In this document: piece by piece, positions 1-8,135 of the stretch
Position numbering within the stretch: position 1 is the stretch's first letter
How the letters are laid out: each line of letters begins with the position of its first letter
NCBI GenBank assembly: GCA_015233035.1
Contig: JADFYM010000010.1
Coordinates: 1-35,253, forward strand
Reading direction: 5' to 3'
Source of the DNA: Magnetococcales bacterium
GTDB taxonomy: Bacteria; Pseudomonadota; Magnetococcia; Magnetococcales; Magnetaquicoccaceae
Length of the DNA: 35,253 nt
The notes under the pieces: model-generated
Told to the model about the DNA's origin: nothing
The model's database searches: none
What the model saw: only the letters and a program-made list of their open reading frames with translations
Translations under genes and position numbers: made by a program

Positions 1-127
1 TGCTCAATAATGAACTGTTTCATTTTACTCTCCAGGTGAGTTGAAAAACAGTTCAAATTGTATCATATTAATGTGCAAATTCAAATGGTTGACGATCATT
101 TCCCCGCAACGAAGTCACCGATTCAGG

Positions 128-154
128 TATCAGTATAAAGATGTGTGCATAGGG
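128..154 (+). repeat. 27-bp dispersed repeat (family C), copy 1
   Basis: The sequence begins TATCAGTATAAAGATG and ends GTGCATAGGG. It matches the reverse complement of 27214-27240 at 26 of 27 positions, and a shorter relative (17 of 19 positions) lies at 27418-27436. It is directly followed by a module A palindrome, and the copy 27 kb away is also close to module A. The function is unknown; it could be the edge of a larger small mobile element. Confidence 0.6.
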
Positions 155-155
155 T

Positions 156-195
156 AGGGACCCCACCGGGGGAGATAATCTCCCCCGGACCCCCA
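156..195. repeat. Module A GC palindrome, single unit
   Basis: A perfect 11-bp inverted repeat (166-176 with 178-188, CCGGGGGAGAT and its complement around one A) is flanked by GGGACCCC and GGACCCCC. It belongs to the same family as the units at 1888-1967, 18696-18735, 24591-24666, 27271-27343 and 27500-27530. It lies downstream of the nuo operon end. Confidence 0.75.
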
Positions 196-317
196 TGAAT
201 AATAACTACTTTTTGCGATGTGCATAACGGGATGCATCCAACTCCATCGTATATCCAGGAGTTGGGCCATGTCAAATCGCATTTGTTCCGCAAAGTGAAA
301 AATATTGAATTTCCTTC

Positions 318-351
318 GGGGTTTGGAGATGGAAACCATCCCCAACACCCC
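318..351 (-). terminator. Hairpin after nuoN, possible nuo operon terminator
   Basis: On the minus strand, 21 nt after the nuoN stop, an arm of about 16 nt (336-351) pairs with 318-332 over some 15 base pairs, with one bulge, one G-T wobble and a 3-nt loop. The next uridine-rich stretch is about 13 nt further on, so this is not a textbook intrinsic terminator. It may instead protect the 3' end of the long nuo transcript. Confidence 0.5.
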
Positions 352-371
352 GTAGGAACACAAGCCAGCCG

Positions 372-1820
372 TTACAGGAACGACTGTACGGTCGCTTGTG
401 TCCAGGCCAAAAGCCGCGCGGGAAAGATGCCACCCACCAGCACCACAAAGGCACTGATCGCCAGTACAACCTGGTGGGAAAGGCCGACCTGGACGGCAAA
501 AGACTCATCTGTTTGATCGAAGTAGAGGATCTTGACAATACGCAGATAATAAAAGGCCGCAATGGCGGAAAACAGGACACTGATCACCGCCAGGGTGATC
601 ATGCCTGCATTGACCGCCGCCATCAGGATATAAAATTTGGCAATGAAACCACCCAGGGGTGGAATGCCTGCCATGGAAAACATGAACGCTGCCATGAGAA
701 AGGCCAACAAAGGCCGCTTTTTGGCCAACCCGCCATATTCGCGAATCTCATCCCCCACGCCACCCTTGTTCAGCACCAGGACCACACAAAAAGCTCCCAG
801 CGACATGAAGATATAAAAAGCCAGATAGAGCAGGACGCTCTGGTGGCCCAGGGCATTGCCCGTGGTCAGCCCGATGAGCAAAAACCCGACATGGCCGATG
901 GAGGAATAAGCCAGCAACCGCTTGATGTTGGTCTGGGCAATGGCACCCAACGCCCCCACCGCCAACGAGGCCACTGCCAACAGTTGCAGCAGGGGGGCCC
1001 ACTGGACCTGCAAGGTGGCAAACGCCTCCAGCAGCACCCGGAAAAAGACGGCAAAGGCGGCCACCTTGGGCATGACGGCAATGAAGGCGGTCACCGAGGT
1101 GGGGGCCCCTTCATAGACATCCGGTGCCCACATGTGAAACGGCACCGCCGCCACCTTGAAACTGATCCCGATCACCACCAACACCGCCCCCAGGGTGACA
1201 ATCGGGTTGAGGGGACCGGTCCCCTTCAACACACCACCCACCCCACTGAACAGCAAAGAACCGGTGGAGCCATAAATCAGGCTGATCCCATACAACAGGA
1301 TCCCGGAAGCCAGGGAGCCCAGGACAAAATATTTCAAGCCTGCCTCGGAGGAACGCGCATTGTCGCGTTGATAGGCCGCCAGGACATAGATGGAGAGTGA
1401 CATCAACTCCAGTCCCAGATAAAGCATCAGAAAGCTGCCCGCCGAAACCATGGTCATGGCTCCGATCAGGGAAAAGAGTGACAGGACAAAATATTCGCCA
1501 CTGTCCAAACCATGTTGCGTCAGATAATCCCGTGCCATCAACAACGGCAGGGCCGTGGCAGCCAGCAGCAGCATTTTCATGAACCGCGCCAGATGATCGT
1601 CTATGCAATGTCCGCCCAGGGTGACAGAAGGAACGGCATCAGACAGACAGTTGAGCAGCACACCCGCCACCAGAATACCGCCGATGGCCAATGTGCCAAT
1701 CAGGCCACGCGCCTCCTTGCCCAACCAGGCACTCATCAACAACAGTACCATGGCCAGGAGAGCAAGAAAAATCTCCGGTGACAGCAAGATCAAGTTCATA
1801 TCCGGTAGTGGGATTGCCAT
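372..1820 (-). CDS. nuoN: NADH-quinone oxidoreductase subunit N
   Basis: This is one of the three antiporter-like, proton-pumping membrane subunits of complex I. The 482-residue product (family about 480-500) is almost entirely hydrophobic, with some 14 predicted membrane segments. It carries the signature FHMWAPDVYEGAP near the middle, on the proton-channel helix pair, and an IKRLLAYSSIGHVGF block typical of this family. The chosen ATG at 1820 has AAGGA only one base upstream, which is very close; an in-frame ATG at 1802 (protein starting MNLILLSPEIF) is a good alternative and fits family N-termini well. It is the last gene of the operon, separated from nuoM by 156 nt that contain three palindromic repeat units. 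A strong hairpin follows its stop. Confidence 0.97.
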   Translation of the reverse strand: MAIPLPDMNLILLSPEIFLALLAMVLLLMSAWLGKEARGLIGTLAIGGILVAGVLLNCLSDAVPSVTLGGHCIDDHLARFMKMLLLAATALPLLMARDYLTQHGLDSGEYFVLSLFSLIGAMTMVSAGSFLMLYLGLELMSLSIYVLAAYQRDNARSSEAGLKYFVLGSLASGILLYGISLIYGSTGSLLFSGVGGVLKGTGPLNPIVTLGAVLVVIGISFKVAAVPFHMWAPDVYEGAPTSVTAFIAVMPKVAAFAVFFRVLLEAFATLQVQWAPLLQLLAVASLAVGALGAIAQTNIKRLLAYSSIGHVGFLLIGLTTGNALGHQSVLLYLAFYIFMSLGAFCVVLVLNKGGVGDEIREYGGLAKKRPLLAFLMAAFMFSMAGIPPLGGFIAKFYILMAAVNAGMITLAVISVLFSAIAAFYYLRIVKILYFDQTDESFAVQVGLSHQVVLAISAFVVLVGGIFPARLLAWTQATVQSFL

Positions 1821-1887
1821 TTCCTTAAGTGCTCCACTGCGCTTGTGCGTAAAAAACTTTGTCGAGTTGACAATAAAAAACGATCAA

Positions 1888-1967
1888 GGGGGTCCAGGGG
1901 GGATTATCCCCCCCCGGTGGGGTCCAGGGGCAAAGCCCCTGGTGGGGTTGGGGGCAACGCCCCCCAG
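1888..1967. repeat. Module A array, three palindromic units, inside the nuo operon
   Basis: Three consecutive units share the frame GGGGTCC-palindrome-GGTG. The first has an ATTAT centre (GGGGGGATTATCCCCC), the second a CAAAG centre, and the third a CAACG centre. The array fills most of the gap between the nuoM stop and the nuoN start. Each unit could fold as a short GC hairpin in the nuo transcript, but no T-run follows, so read-through to nuoN is expected. Confidence 0.8.
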
Positions 1968-1976
1968 TTTGCGCTC

Positions 1977-3458
1977 TTAAAAGGGTATCGCGGCCGCACC
2001 CGCCTTGACGGTGCCCGCCTGCACCAACAACTGTTCCACCGAAACATGCATCATATTCAAGAAGGGAGCGGGATAAAAGCCAATCCAGAAGACCAAGACC
2101 AACAAGGGAACAAACAGCACAATCTCCCGCATGGTCACGTCCCGCAACGCCGCCACTTCTTCACTGCGCACTTCGCCAAACAATACCTTCTTGAACATCC
2201 ACAGCATGTAAGCGGCACCCAACACCAACCCGGTGGCCGCCACCAAGGCCACGGCCTTGTTGGCCAGGTAGGCCCCCAGCAGGATCAAAAACTCCCCGAT
2301 AAAGCCATTGGTGCCCGGCAAACCGACCGAAGCCATGGTAAAGATCATAAAAATGACCGCATAGATGGGCATCCGATGGGCCAGACCGCCAAAACGGGCA
2401 ATCTCCCGGGTGTGCATCCGGTCATAGACCACCCCCACCAACAGGAAGAGCCCGCCCGCCACGACACCGTGGTTGACCATCTGCAAGATACCGCCTTCCA
2501 ACCCTTGCTGGTTGTAGGCGAACAGGCCGATGGTGACAAAGCCCATATGGGAGACCGAGGAGTAGGCGATCAGCTTTTTCAGATCTTTTTGCATCATGGC
2601 CACCAACGCCGTGTAGACAATGGCCACCAGGGAAAGACCGAAAATCAGCGGGACAAAAAAGCGCGAGGCATCGGGCAGCATGGGCAGCGAGAAGCGCAGG
2701 AAACCATAGGCACCCATCTTCAGCAGAATACCCGCCAGAATCACCGAACCGGCCGTGGGAGCCTCCACATGGGCATCCGGCAACCAGGTATGCACCGGCC
2801 ACATCGGCACCTTGACCGCAAAGGAGGAAAACAGGCCCAGAAACAGCCACACCTGCAAGGTGAACGAAAACGGCACCCGCATCAACTCGGGGATGGAAAA
2901 GGTTCCCCCCTTGAAACCCATGACCAGAATGGCAATCAACATCAACAACGAACCGGCCAGCGTATACAGAAAAAACTTGAACGCCGCATAGACCCGATTT
3001 TTGCCGCCCCAGACGCCGATCAGCAGAAACATGGGGATCAGCATGGCCTCCCAGAGAATATAGAAGAGGACAAAATCCAGGGCGCAAAAGACGCCGGTGA
3101 CAAAGCACTCCAGGGCCAAAAAGGCCACCATATAGCCCTTGACCTGCTTCTGCACACTCTCCCAGGAGGCCAGAATACAGATGGGGGTCAGCAGGGTTGT
3201 CAGCAGCACAAACGGCAGACTGATGCCATCCACGCCGACTTTGTAGGTGATCCCGTAGCCGGGCAACCAGGCGGCCTCTTCCACAAACTGAAAGGCGGCC
3301 GAGCCGACATTAAAACCGTTGAGCAGGCGCAGGCTCAGGAGAAAGGTCACCAGGGTGGTGAACAGGGCCAAATACCGGGCCACCTGGGGATTGTCCTTGA
3401 CGCCAAAGAACAAGACCAGCGCACCGACCAATGGAAGAAATATGACCAAGCTCAGCAT
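1977..3458 (-). CDS. nuoM: NADH-quinone oxidoreductase subunit M
   Basis: This is the second antiporter-like proton-pumping subunit of complex I. The 493-residue polytopic protein has the family motif VHTWLPDAHVEAPT and a DLKKLIAYSSVSHMGF block, plus the conserved glutamate region near LYILWEAMLIPMF. I chose the ATG at 3458 because the protein then begins MLSLVIFLPLVGALV, as in the family; the open frame extends upstream to a TTG, but those 26 residues are polar and unlike NuoM. The ribosome binding site is weak. nuoL ends 112 nt upstream. Module A repeats begin right behind the stop codon. Confidence 0.97.
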   Translation of the reverse strand: MLSLVIFLPLVGALVLFFGVKDNPQVARYLALFTTLVTFLLSLRLLNGFNVGSAAFQFVEEAAWLPGYGITYKVGVDGISLPFVLLTTLLTPICILASWESVQKQVKGYMVAFLALECFVTGVFCALDFVLFYILWEAMLIPMFLLIGVWGGKNRVYAAFKFFLYTLAGSLLMLIAILVMGFKGGTFSIPELMRVPFSFTLQVWLFLGLFSSFAVKVPMWPVHTWLPDAHVEAPTAGSVILAGILLKMGAYGFLRFSLPMLPDASRFFVPLIFGLSLVAIVYTALVAMMQKDLKKLIAYSSVSHMGFVTIGLFAYNQQGLEGGILQMVNHGVVAGGLFLLVGVVYDRMHTREIARFGGLAHRMPIYAVIFMIFTMASVGLPGTNGFIGEFLILLGAYLANKAVALVAATGLVLGAAYMLWMFKKVLFGEVRSEEVAALRDVTMREIVLFVPLLVLVFWIGFYPAPFLNMMHVSVEQLLVQAGTVKAGAAAIPF

Positions 3459-3570
3459 TGCCAAATCGTCCCGCCTGTTAAGAATGAGATAGCCGTTGCC
3501 GGGGAGCGGCGCACCGTCTCGCCAGTTCCTCTGCAACGATTAAAAATTTTTACAAAACCCTGCCATTTTC

Positions 3571-5484
3571 TCAAGCGTACAGCGACACCAATACCAACAC
3601 ACCCACCAACATGGCGAACGCATAGTGATACACATAACCGGTCTGCATCTGCCGCAACTGTTGCGCCAACTGGGCACAAATGGTCGCCACGCCGTTCACA
3701 CACCCATCGACAATACCCTCATCGCCGGTGTGCCACAATCCCTCGCCGATCCGCTTGGCCGTCTGGACAAACAACCGATCATACAGCCGATCAAAGTACC
3801 AGGCATTCAGCAAAAATTGATGGGTACACCGGAACCGCTCGGCGATCAGGCGGGGCAGGTTGGGCGATTTGATATAGAGCACATAAGCCAACCCCAAACC
3901 GATCAGGAACATGGCAAACGGCGACCATTTTACCCAGGCGGCCACATGATGGGCATGTTCCATGGCATCGTGTCCTGGAGCCAGGAAGATGGCCGACTTG
4001 AACCAGCCCAGGTGGGTCATGGGGGAACCCAGATAACCCGCAAAGAGGGCACCTGCCGCCAGCACCAGCAACGGCAGCAGCATCACCCAGGGCGACTCCT
4101 TGGCATGATCATAACTGTGATGATCGGCTGGATGGCCATGGAAGGTCATGAAGATCAAGCGAAACGAATAGAAGGTGGTCAAAACCGCCGCCGCCATGCC
4201 CAGGCCCCAGGCGAAGGTACCGACGGGCGTGTGCGCCGCATAGGCCGCCTCCAGAATGGCATCCTTGGAATAAAAACCGGCCAGAAACGGAAAACCGGTG
4301 AGGGCCAACGTCCCGATCATCATGACCGTATAGGTGATCGGAATCTTTTTCCGCAGCCCGCCCATCTTGCGCATATCCTGTTCATGGTGCATGGAATGGA
4401 TCACCGCACCGGCACTCAGGAAGAGCAAGGCCTTGAAAAAGGCGTGGGTCATCAGGTGAAAAATGGCCGCCGAATAGGCCGAAACCCCCGCCGCAAAAAA
4501 CATGTAACCCAGTTGCGAACAGGTGGAATAGGCGATCACCCGTTTGATATCATTCTGCACCAGGCCCACCGTCGCGGCAAAAAAGGCCGTGGTCGCACCC
4601 ACCAGGGTGACCACCGTCAAGGCGGTCGGCGACAGTTCAAACAGGGGCGAGGCGCGGCAGACCATGAAGACACCGGCGGTCACCATGGTGGCCGCATGGA
4701 TCAAGGCCGACACCGGGGTCGGACCCTCCATGGCATCCGGCAACCAGGTATGCAGAATAAACTGCGCCGACTTGCCCATGGCACCCACAAACAGCAACAG
4801 ACAAATCAGGGTGATGGTTTCCACCGAACCACACAGCGGAAAATCCAGCGTCGGGACATATTGACCGGTGCCCGCCATCCGAAACACGGTGGCATAGTCC
4901 AGGGTGTGGAAGACCTGATAGATGGTAAAAATACCCAGGGCAAAACCGAAATCCCCCACCCGGTTGACCAGAAAGGCCTTGATGGCGGCGTTGCAGGCCG
5001 ACTCTTTCTTGAACCAAAAACCGATCAGCAGATAGGAGGCCAGGCCCACCCCTTCCCAACCAAAGAAGAGTTGCAAAAAGCTGTCTCCGGTGACCAGCAT
5101 CAGCATGGCAAAGGTAAAAAAGGAGAGATAGCTGAAAAAGCGGGGCTGGTCGGGATCCTCCGCCATGTAGCCCACCGAATAGATATGGATCAGGGTGGAA
5201 ATGCCCGAGACCACGATCAGCATCACCGCTGTCAGACGGTCAATGAGCAGGCCAAAGGAGACGTGAAACTCACCGGAGAGGATCCAACTCCACACCTCCT
5301 GCCGGATGGGATCCCCGTTGCCAACCGCAATCTCCAAAAAGGTCTGAATGGCCAAAACCGCCGAAATGGTCATACCGGCAATCGTGACCAGGCGCGCCAG
5401 GGCATTGCCCAGAAAACGGCCAAACAACCCGGCAATCAGCGAACCGAACAGCGGTGCCAGGACAATCAAAAGATGCTTGCTCAT
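3571..5484 (-). CDS. nuoL: NADH-quinone oxidoreductase subunit L
   Basis: This is the distal antiporter-like pumping subunit, whose long C-terminal lateral helix braces the membrane arm. It has 637 residues (family about 610-650). The order seen is an N-terminal Oxidored_q1_N-type segment with GWEGVGLASYLLIGFW, then HTWLPDAMEGPTP and NDIKRVIAYSTCSQLGYMF, then a hydrophilic stretch rich in His (AHHVAAW region) and a final hydrophobic segment (YHYAFAMLVGVLVLVSLYA). It starts at ATG 5484, 26 nt after nuoK, with only a weak Shine-Dalgarno sequence, so translational coupling to nuoK is possible. Confidence 0.98.
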   Translation of the reverse strand: MSKHLLIVLAPLFGSLIAGLFGRFLGNALARLVTIAGMTISAVLAIQTFLEIAVGNGDPIRQEVWSWILSGEFHVSFGLLIDRLTAVMLIVVSGISTLIHIYSVGYMAEDPDQPRFFSYLSFFTFAMLMLVTGDSFLQLFFGWEGVGLASYLLIGFWFKKESACNAAIKAFLVNRVGDFGFALGIFTIYQVFHTLDYATVFRMAGTGQYVPTLDFPLCGSVETITLICLLLFVGAMGKSAQFILHTWLPDAMEGPTPVSALIHAATMVTAGVFMVCRASPLFELSPTALTVVTLVGATTAFFAATVGLVQNDIKRVIAYSTCSQLGYMFFAAGVSAYSAAIFHLMTHAFFKALLFLSAGAVIHSMHHEQDMRKMGGLRKKIPITYTVMMIGTLALTGFPFLAGFYSKDAILEAAYAAHTPVGTFAWGLGMAAAVLTTFYSFRLIFMTFHGHPADHHSYDHAKESPWVMLLPLLVLAAGALFAGYLGSPMTHLGWFKSAIFLAPGHDAMEHAHHVAAWVKWSPFAMFLIGLGLAYVLYIKSPNLPRLIAERFRCTHQFLLNAWYFDRLYDRLFVQTAKRIGEGLWHTGDEGIVDGCVNGVATICAQLAQQLRQMQTGYVYHYAFAMLVGVLVLVSLYA

Positions 5485-5510
5485 AGTTTCAATTCCATGG
5501 CCTTACCGGC

Positions 5511-5813
5511 TCAACCTTTTAGGGAATCAATCTGTTCCACATCAATCGTGGCCCGGTTGCGGAAAAAGGAGACCAAAATGGCCAAACCAATCGCCGCTTC
5601 CGCTGCCGCAACCGCCAAGACGAAAAAGGTGAAAATCTGCCCGGTAATGTCGCCATTATAATGGGAAAAGGCCACAAAGTTCACGTTTACCGACAGCAGG
5701 ATCAGCTCAATGCTCATCAGAATGATGATCACATTGCGCCGGTTCAAAAAGATGCCCATCACGCCCATCGTGAACAACAGGGCACTCAAAATCAGACAAT
5801 GTTGCAGCGACAT
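5511..5813 (-). CDS. nuoK: NADH-quinone oxidoreductase subunit K
   Basis: A small membrane subunit of complex I with three transmembrane helices. The 100-residue length is exactly typical. The intramembrane glutamate in [14 protein letters not shown] is preserved, as is the second acidic position in [15 protein letters not shown]. The start at ATG 5813 gives [14 protein letters not shown], matching the family; the open frame runs further upstream but overlaps nuoJ and lacks similarity. It begins 7 nt after the nuoJ stop, with AAGGGG located inside the end of nuoJ. Confidence 0.97.
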   Translation of the reverse strand: MSLQHCLILSALLFTMGVMGIFLNRRNVIIILMSIELILLSVNVNFVAFSHYNGDITGQIFTFFVLAVAAAEAAIGLAILVSFFRNRATIDVEQIDSLKG

Positions 5814-5820
5814 GGTTTTA

Positions 5821-6420
5821 TTACGCCCCTTCGCCCGGTTGCCGTTTAACGAGTTCCACCGCTTCCGCCCGTGTCCGGGCAATCTGCTGACTGATATTCT
5901 GCCGTTTCGCCCCTCTCTCCCGTTTCCGCAGGGTGAGCACAATGGCACCGATCAGAGCCACCAACAACACCAGAGAAGCCACTTCAAACGGATAGAGATA
6001 CTGCGTGTACATGACTCGTCCGATGGCCAGCGTGTTGGCCACGGGAGCAGCCGTCGCCGCCGCTGTCGACGGGATGGCCTGACTCTGGGTGGCAATGACC
6101 ACAAACTCGGCCAGAATCACCAGACCAACCGCCAGTCCCACCGGCAAATGACTGAGGGCCTGCTCTTTCAGGGTGGCAAAATCCACATCCAGCATCATGA
6201 TCACAAACAGGAAGAGCACGGCGACCGCCCCCATGTAGACCATGACCAGCAGCGCGGCCAAAAATTCCGCCTCCAGCAGCACAAACACGGCGGCTGTGGA
6301 GAAAAAAGTCAAAATCAAAAACAAGACCGAATGCACCGGACTGCGACTGCGAATCACCCCCGCCGCCGCCAAGGCCGTGATCGTTGCAAAGGCATAAAAA
6401 ATGACATCCACCACCTGCAT
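5821..6420 (-). CDS. nuoJ: NADH-quinone oxidoreductase subunit J
   Basis: A membrane subunit of complex I with five predicted transmembrane helices, one of which carries the family's pi-bulge motif region [18 protein letters not shown]. It has 199 residues. The ATG at 6420 ([11 protein letters not shown]) is preceded by GGGAG at a spacing of 10 nt. The longer open frame reaching into nuoI is an out-of-phase overlap and was discarded. The C-terminal tail after the last helix is basic and hydrophilic ([12 protein letters not shown]), somewhat longer than minimal family members. Confidence 0.96.
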   Translation of the reverse strand: MQVVDVIFYAFATITALAAAGVIRSRSPVHSVLFLILTFFSTAAVFVLLEAEFLAALLVMVYMGAVAVLFLFVIMMLDVDFATLKEQALSHLPVGLAVGLVILAEFVVIATQSQAIPSTAAATAAPVANTLAIGRVMYTQYLYPFEVASLVLLVALIGAIVLTLRKRERGAKRQNISQQIARTRAEAVELVKRQPGEGA

Positions 6421-6442
6421 CGCCCATTCACTCCCATGCTCG

Positions 6443-6931
6443 TTAGCGGTACTGCGCATCCTGTGCCAAGTTGGCGTCAATCTGCACCTTCCACCGATCA
6501 TAATTGTCCAGCAGTTTTTTCTTGTCGTAGACCAGCGCATCCCGTGTTTCGGCGAAAAACTCAAAATTGGGCCCCAGCACAATGGCATCCACCGGGCAGG
6601 CCTCCTGACAAAAACCGCAATAGATGCACTTGGCACTGTCCACTTCATAGGTCCGGGCCAGCCGCTTCTCCGCCGTACTCTCCGGGTCGATGGTGATAAA
6701 TATGGCCTGGGCCGGACAGACGGCCTCGCACAACTTGCAGGCGACACACCGTTCCGCACCCTGCTCGTTCCGCCGCAAGGCATGTTCACCCCGAAAACGC
6801 GGCGACAGCGGTATCCGTTCCTCGGGATATTGCACCGTGATCGTGGGTTTGAAAAAATAGCGCAACGTGACTGCCAAACCAGCGGCCAACTCGCGCAAGG
6901 CAAACGTATCCGCCAATGACTTAATGCTCAT
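6443..6931 (-). CDS. nuoI: NADH-quinone oxidoreductase subunit I
   Basis: The TYKY-type ferredoxin subunit that carries clusters N6a and N6b on the way to the quinone site. It has 162 residues, the length common in alphaproteobacteria. Two complete 4Fe-4S motifs are visible: [16 protein letters not shown] and [17 protein letters not shown] chose the ATG at 6931 ([15 protein letters not shown]) because GGAAGAG lies about 5 nt upstream; a start six codons further up is open but adds nothing family-like. It follows nuoH after 81 nt. Confidence 0.97.
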   Translation of the reverse strand: MSIKSLADTFALRELAAGLAVTLRYFFKPTITVQYPEERIPLSPRFRGEHALRRNEQGAERCVACKLCEAVCPAQAIFITIDPESTAEKRLARTYEVDSAKCIYCGFCQEACPVDAIVLGPNFEFFAETRDALVYDKKKLLDNYDRWKVQIDANLAQDAQYR

Positions 6932-7012
6932 GGCTCTTCCCCGCAGCAAGGCATCTCCATCGTGACCCCAACATTCCGTCCATCCATTTGTTCACGCTCC
7001 CCAAGCTTGCCG

Positions 7013-8056
7013 TCAGACCTTGCCAAACAGATGCATTCCCAGACCGGTGACAAAGATCCAGATGAGGGAAATCGGCAAAAATATCTTCCACCCCAGACGC
7101 ATCAATTGATCATAGCGATACCGGGGGAATGTGGCGCGAATCCAGAGAAAAACAAACATCAGAAAACCCGCCTTCAGCCCCAGCCAGATAATGCCTGGAA
7201 TAAACGACAGCATCCCGATGGGCGGCAACCAGCCACCCAGAAACATCAGACTGCCCAGGAAACAGACCAGAATCATGTTGGCATATTCACCCAGGAAAAA
7301 CAGGCCAAAACCCATGCCCGAATAATCGGTAAAATAGCCCGCCACCAGTTCCGCCTCGGCCTCCGGCAAGTCAAACGGCGACCGGTTGGTCTCCGCCACC
7401 GCCGAGATGAAATAGAGGAGGAAGGGGGGCAGCAAGGGGATCACATTCCACAAATGTTGCTGTGAGGCCACAATATCCTTGAGGCTCAGGCTGCCGCTCA
7501 GCAAAATGACCGGGATGAGCGAAAAGCCCAACGCCACTTCGTAGGAGATCATTTGACTCGCCGACCGCATGGAGCCCAGAAAGGCATAGCGCGAATTGGA
7601 CGACCAGCCGGAGAGCAACACCCCATACACCCCCAGCGAGGAGATGGCCAGTACATACAGAATGCCGACATTGACATCCGCCAGAATCAGTTCCGGCGAA
7701 AACGGCACCACCGCCCACATCAACAGGGCCGGGATCAACGTCAGGGCCGGTGCCAGAAAAAAGACTGTCTTCTTGGCCCCTTGCGGGATCATGGTCTCTT
7801 TGGTGATCAGCTTGAGGGCATCGGCAAACGGTTGCAGAATACCAAAAAATCCCACCCGGTTTGGCCCAAGGCGCACCTGCATCGCGCCGATCACCTTGCG
7901 TTCCGCCAGGGTATAATAGCTTACGCCAATCATGACCGGGGTGACCAGCAGGATAATCTTGATCAACGTCCAAACCAACGTCCAGACCGGTGGCCACCAT
8001 TGGGGGCCCAACAGTGCCAAGCCTTGATTCTGTATAAATTGATAAAGTTCAGTCAT
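7013..8056 (-). CDS. nuoH: NADH-quinone oxidoreductase subunit H
   Basis: The membrane subunit that joins the peripheral and membrane arms and helps form the quinone chamber. It has 347 residues and about eight transmembrane helices. The conserved loop [17 protein letters not shown] is present near residue 70, and the acidic E-channel stretch [18 protein letters not shown] is intact. The ATG at 8056 gives MTELYQFIQ; a GTG seven codons upstream (8077) is open but has no ribosome binding site. The gaps to nuoG (79 nt) and nuoI (81 nt) are larger than elsewhere in the first part of the operon. Confidence 0.97.
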   Translation of the reverse strand: MTELYQFIQNQGLALLGPQWWPPVWTLVWTLIKIILLVTPVMIGVSYYTLAERKVIGAMQVRLGPNRVGFFGILQPFADALKLITKETMIPQGAKKTVFFLAPALTLIPALLMWAVVPFSPELILADVNVGILYVLAISSLGVYGVLLSGWSSNSRYAFLGSMRSASQMISYEVALGFSLIPVILLSGSLSLKDIVASQQHLWNVIPLLPPFLLYFISAVAETNRSPFDLPEAEAELVAGYFTDYSGMGFGLFFLGEYANMILVCFLGSLMFLGGWLPPIGMLSFIPGIIWLGLKAGFLMFVFLWIRATFPRYRYDQLMRLGWKIFLPISLIWIFVTGLGMHLFGKV

Positions 8057-8135
8057 CTGTCTGTTGCCCGGTTCCACATCGTCCGAAAAAATGATCCGAT
8101 TTTATCCCGCTCTTCCATCCGCCCGACGGCTCTGC

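Larger units (their letters stand above)
1..371. other. Intergenic region downstream of nuoN, no gene supported
   Basis: I see no credible gene here; the short open frames are repeat-derived or antisense. The stretch holds a perfect 10-bp inverted repeat (11-20 with 46-55, beginning TGAACTGTTT), whose loop has a further 4-bp stem. It also holds a copy of a 27-bp sequence seen again at 27214-27240 (128-154), one module A palindrome (156-195), and a strong hairpin close to the nuoN stop (318-351). The left part is clearly AT-richer than the genes. What lies further left is outside the window. Confidence 0.6.

Noticed and set aside
220-516. Small plus-strand gene at the left edge
   Set aside because: Its second half is antisense to nuoN and its first half crosses the hairpin; no ribosome binding site or motif is present.
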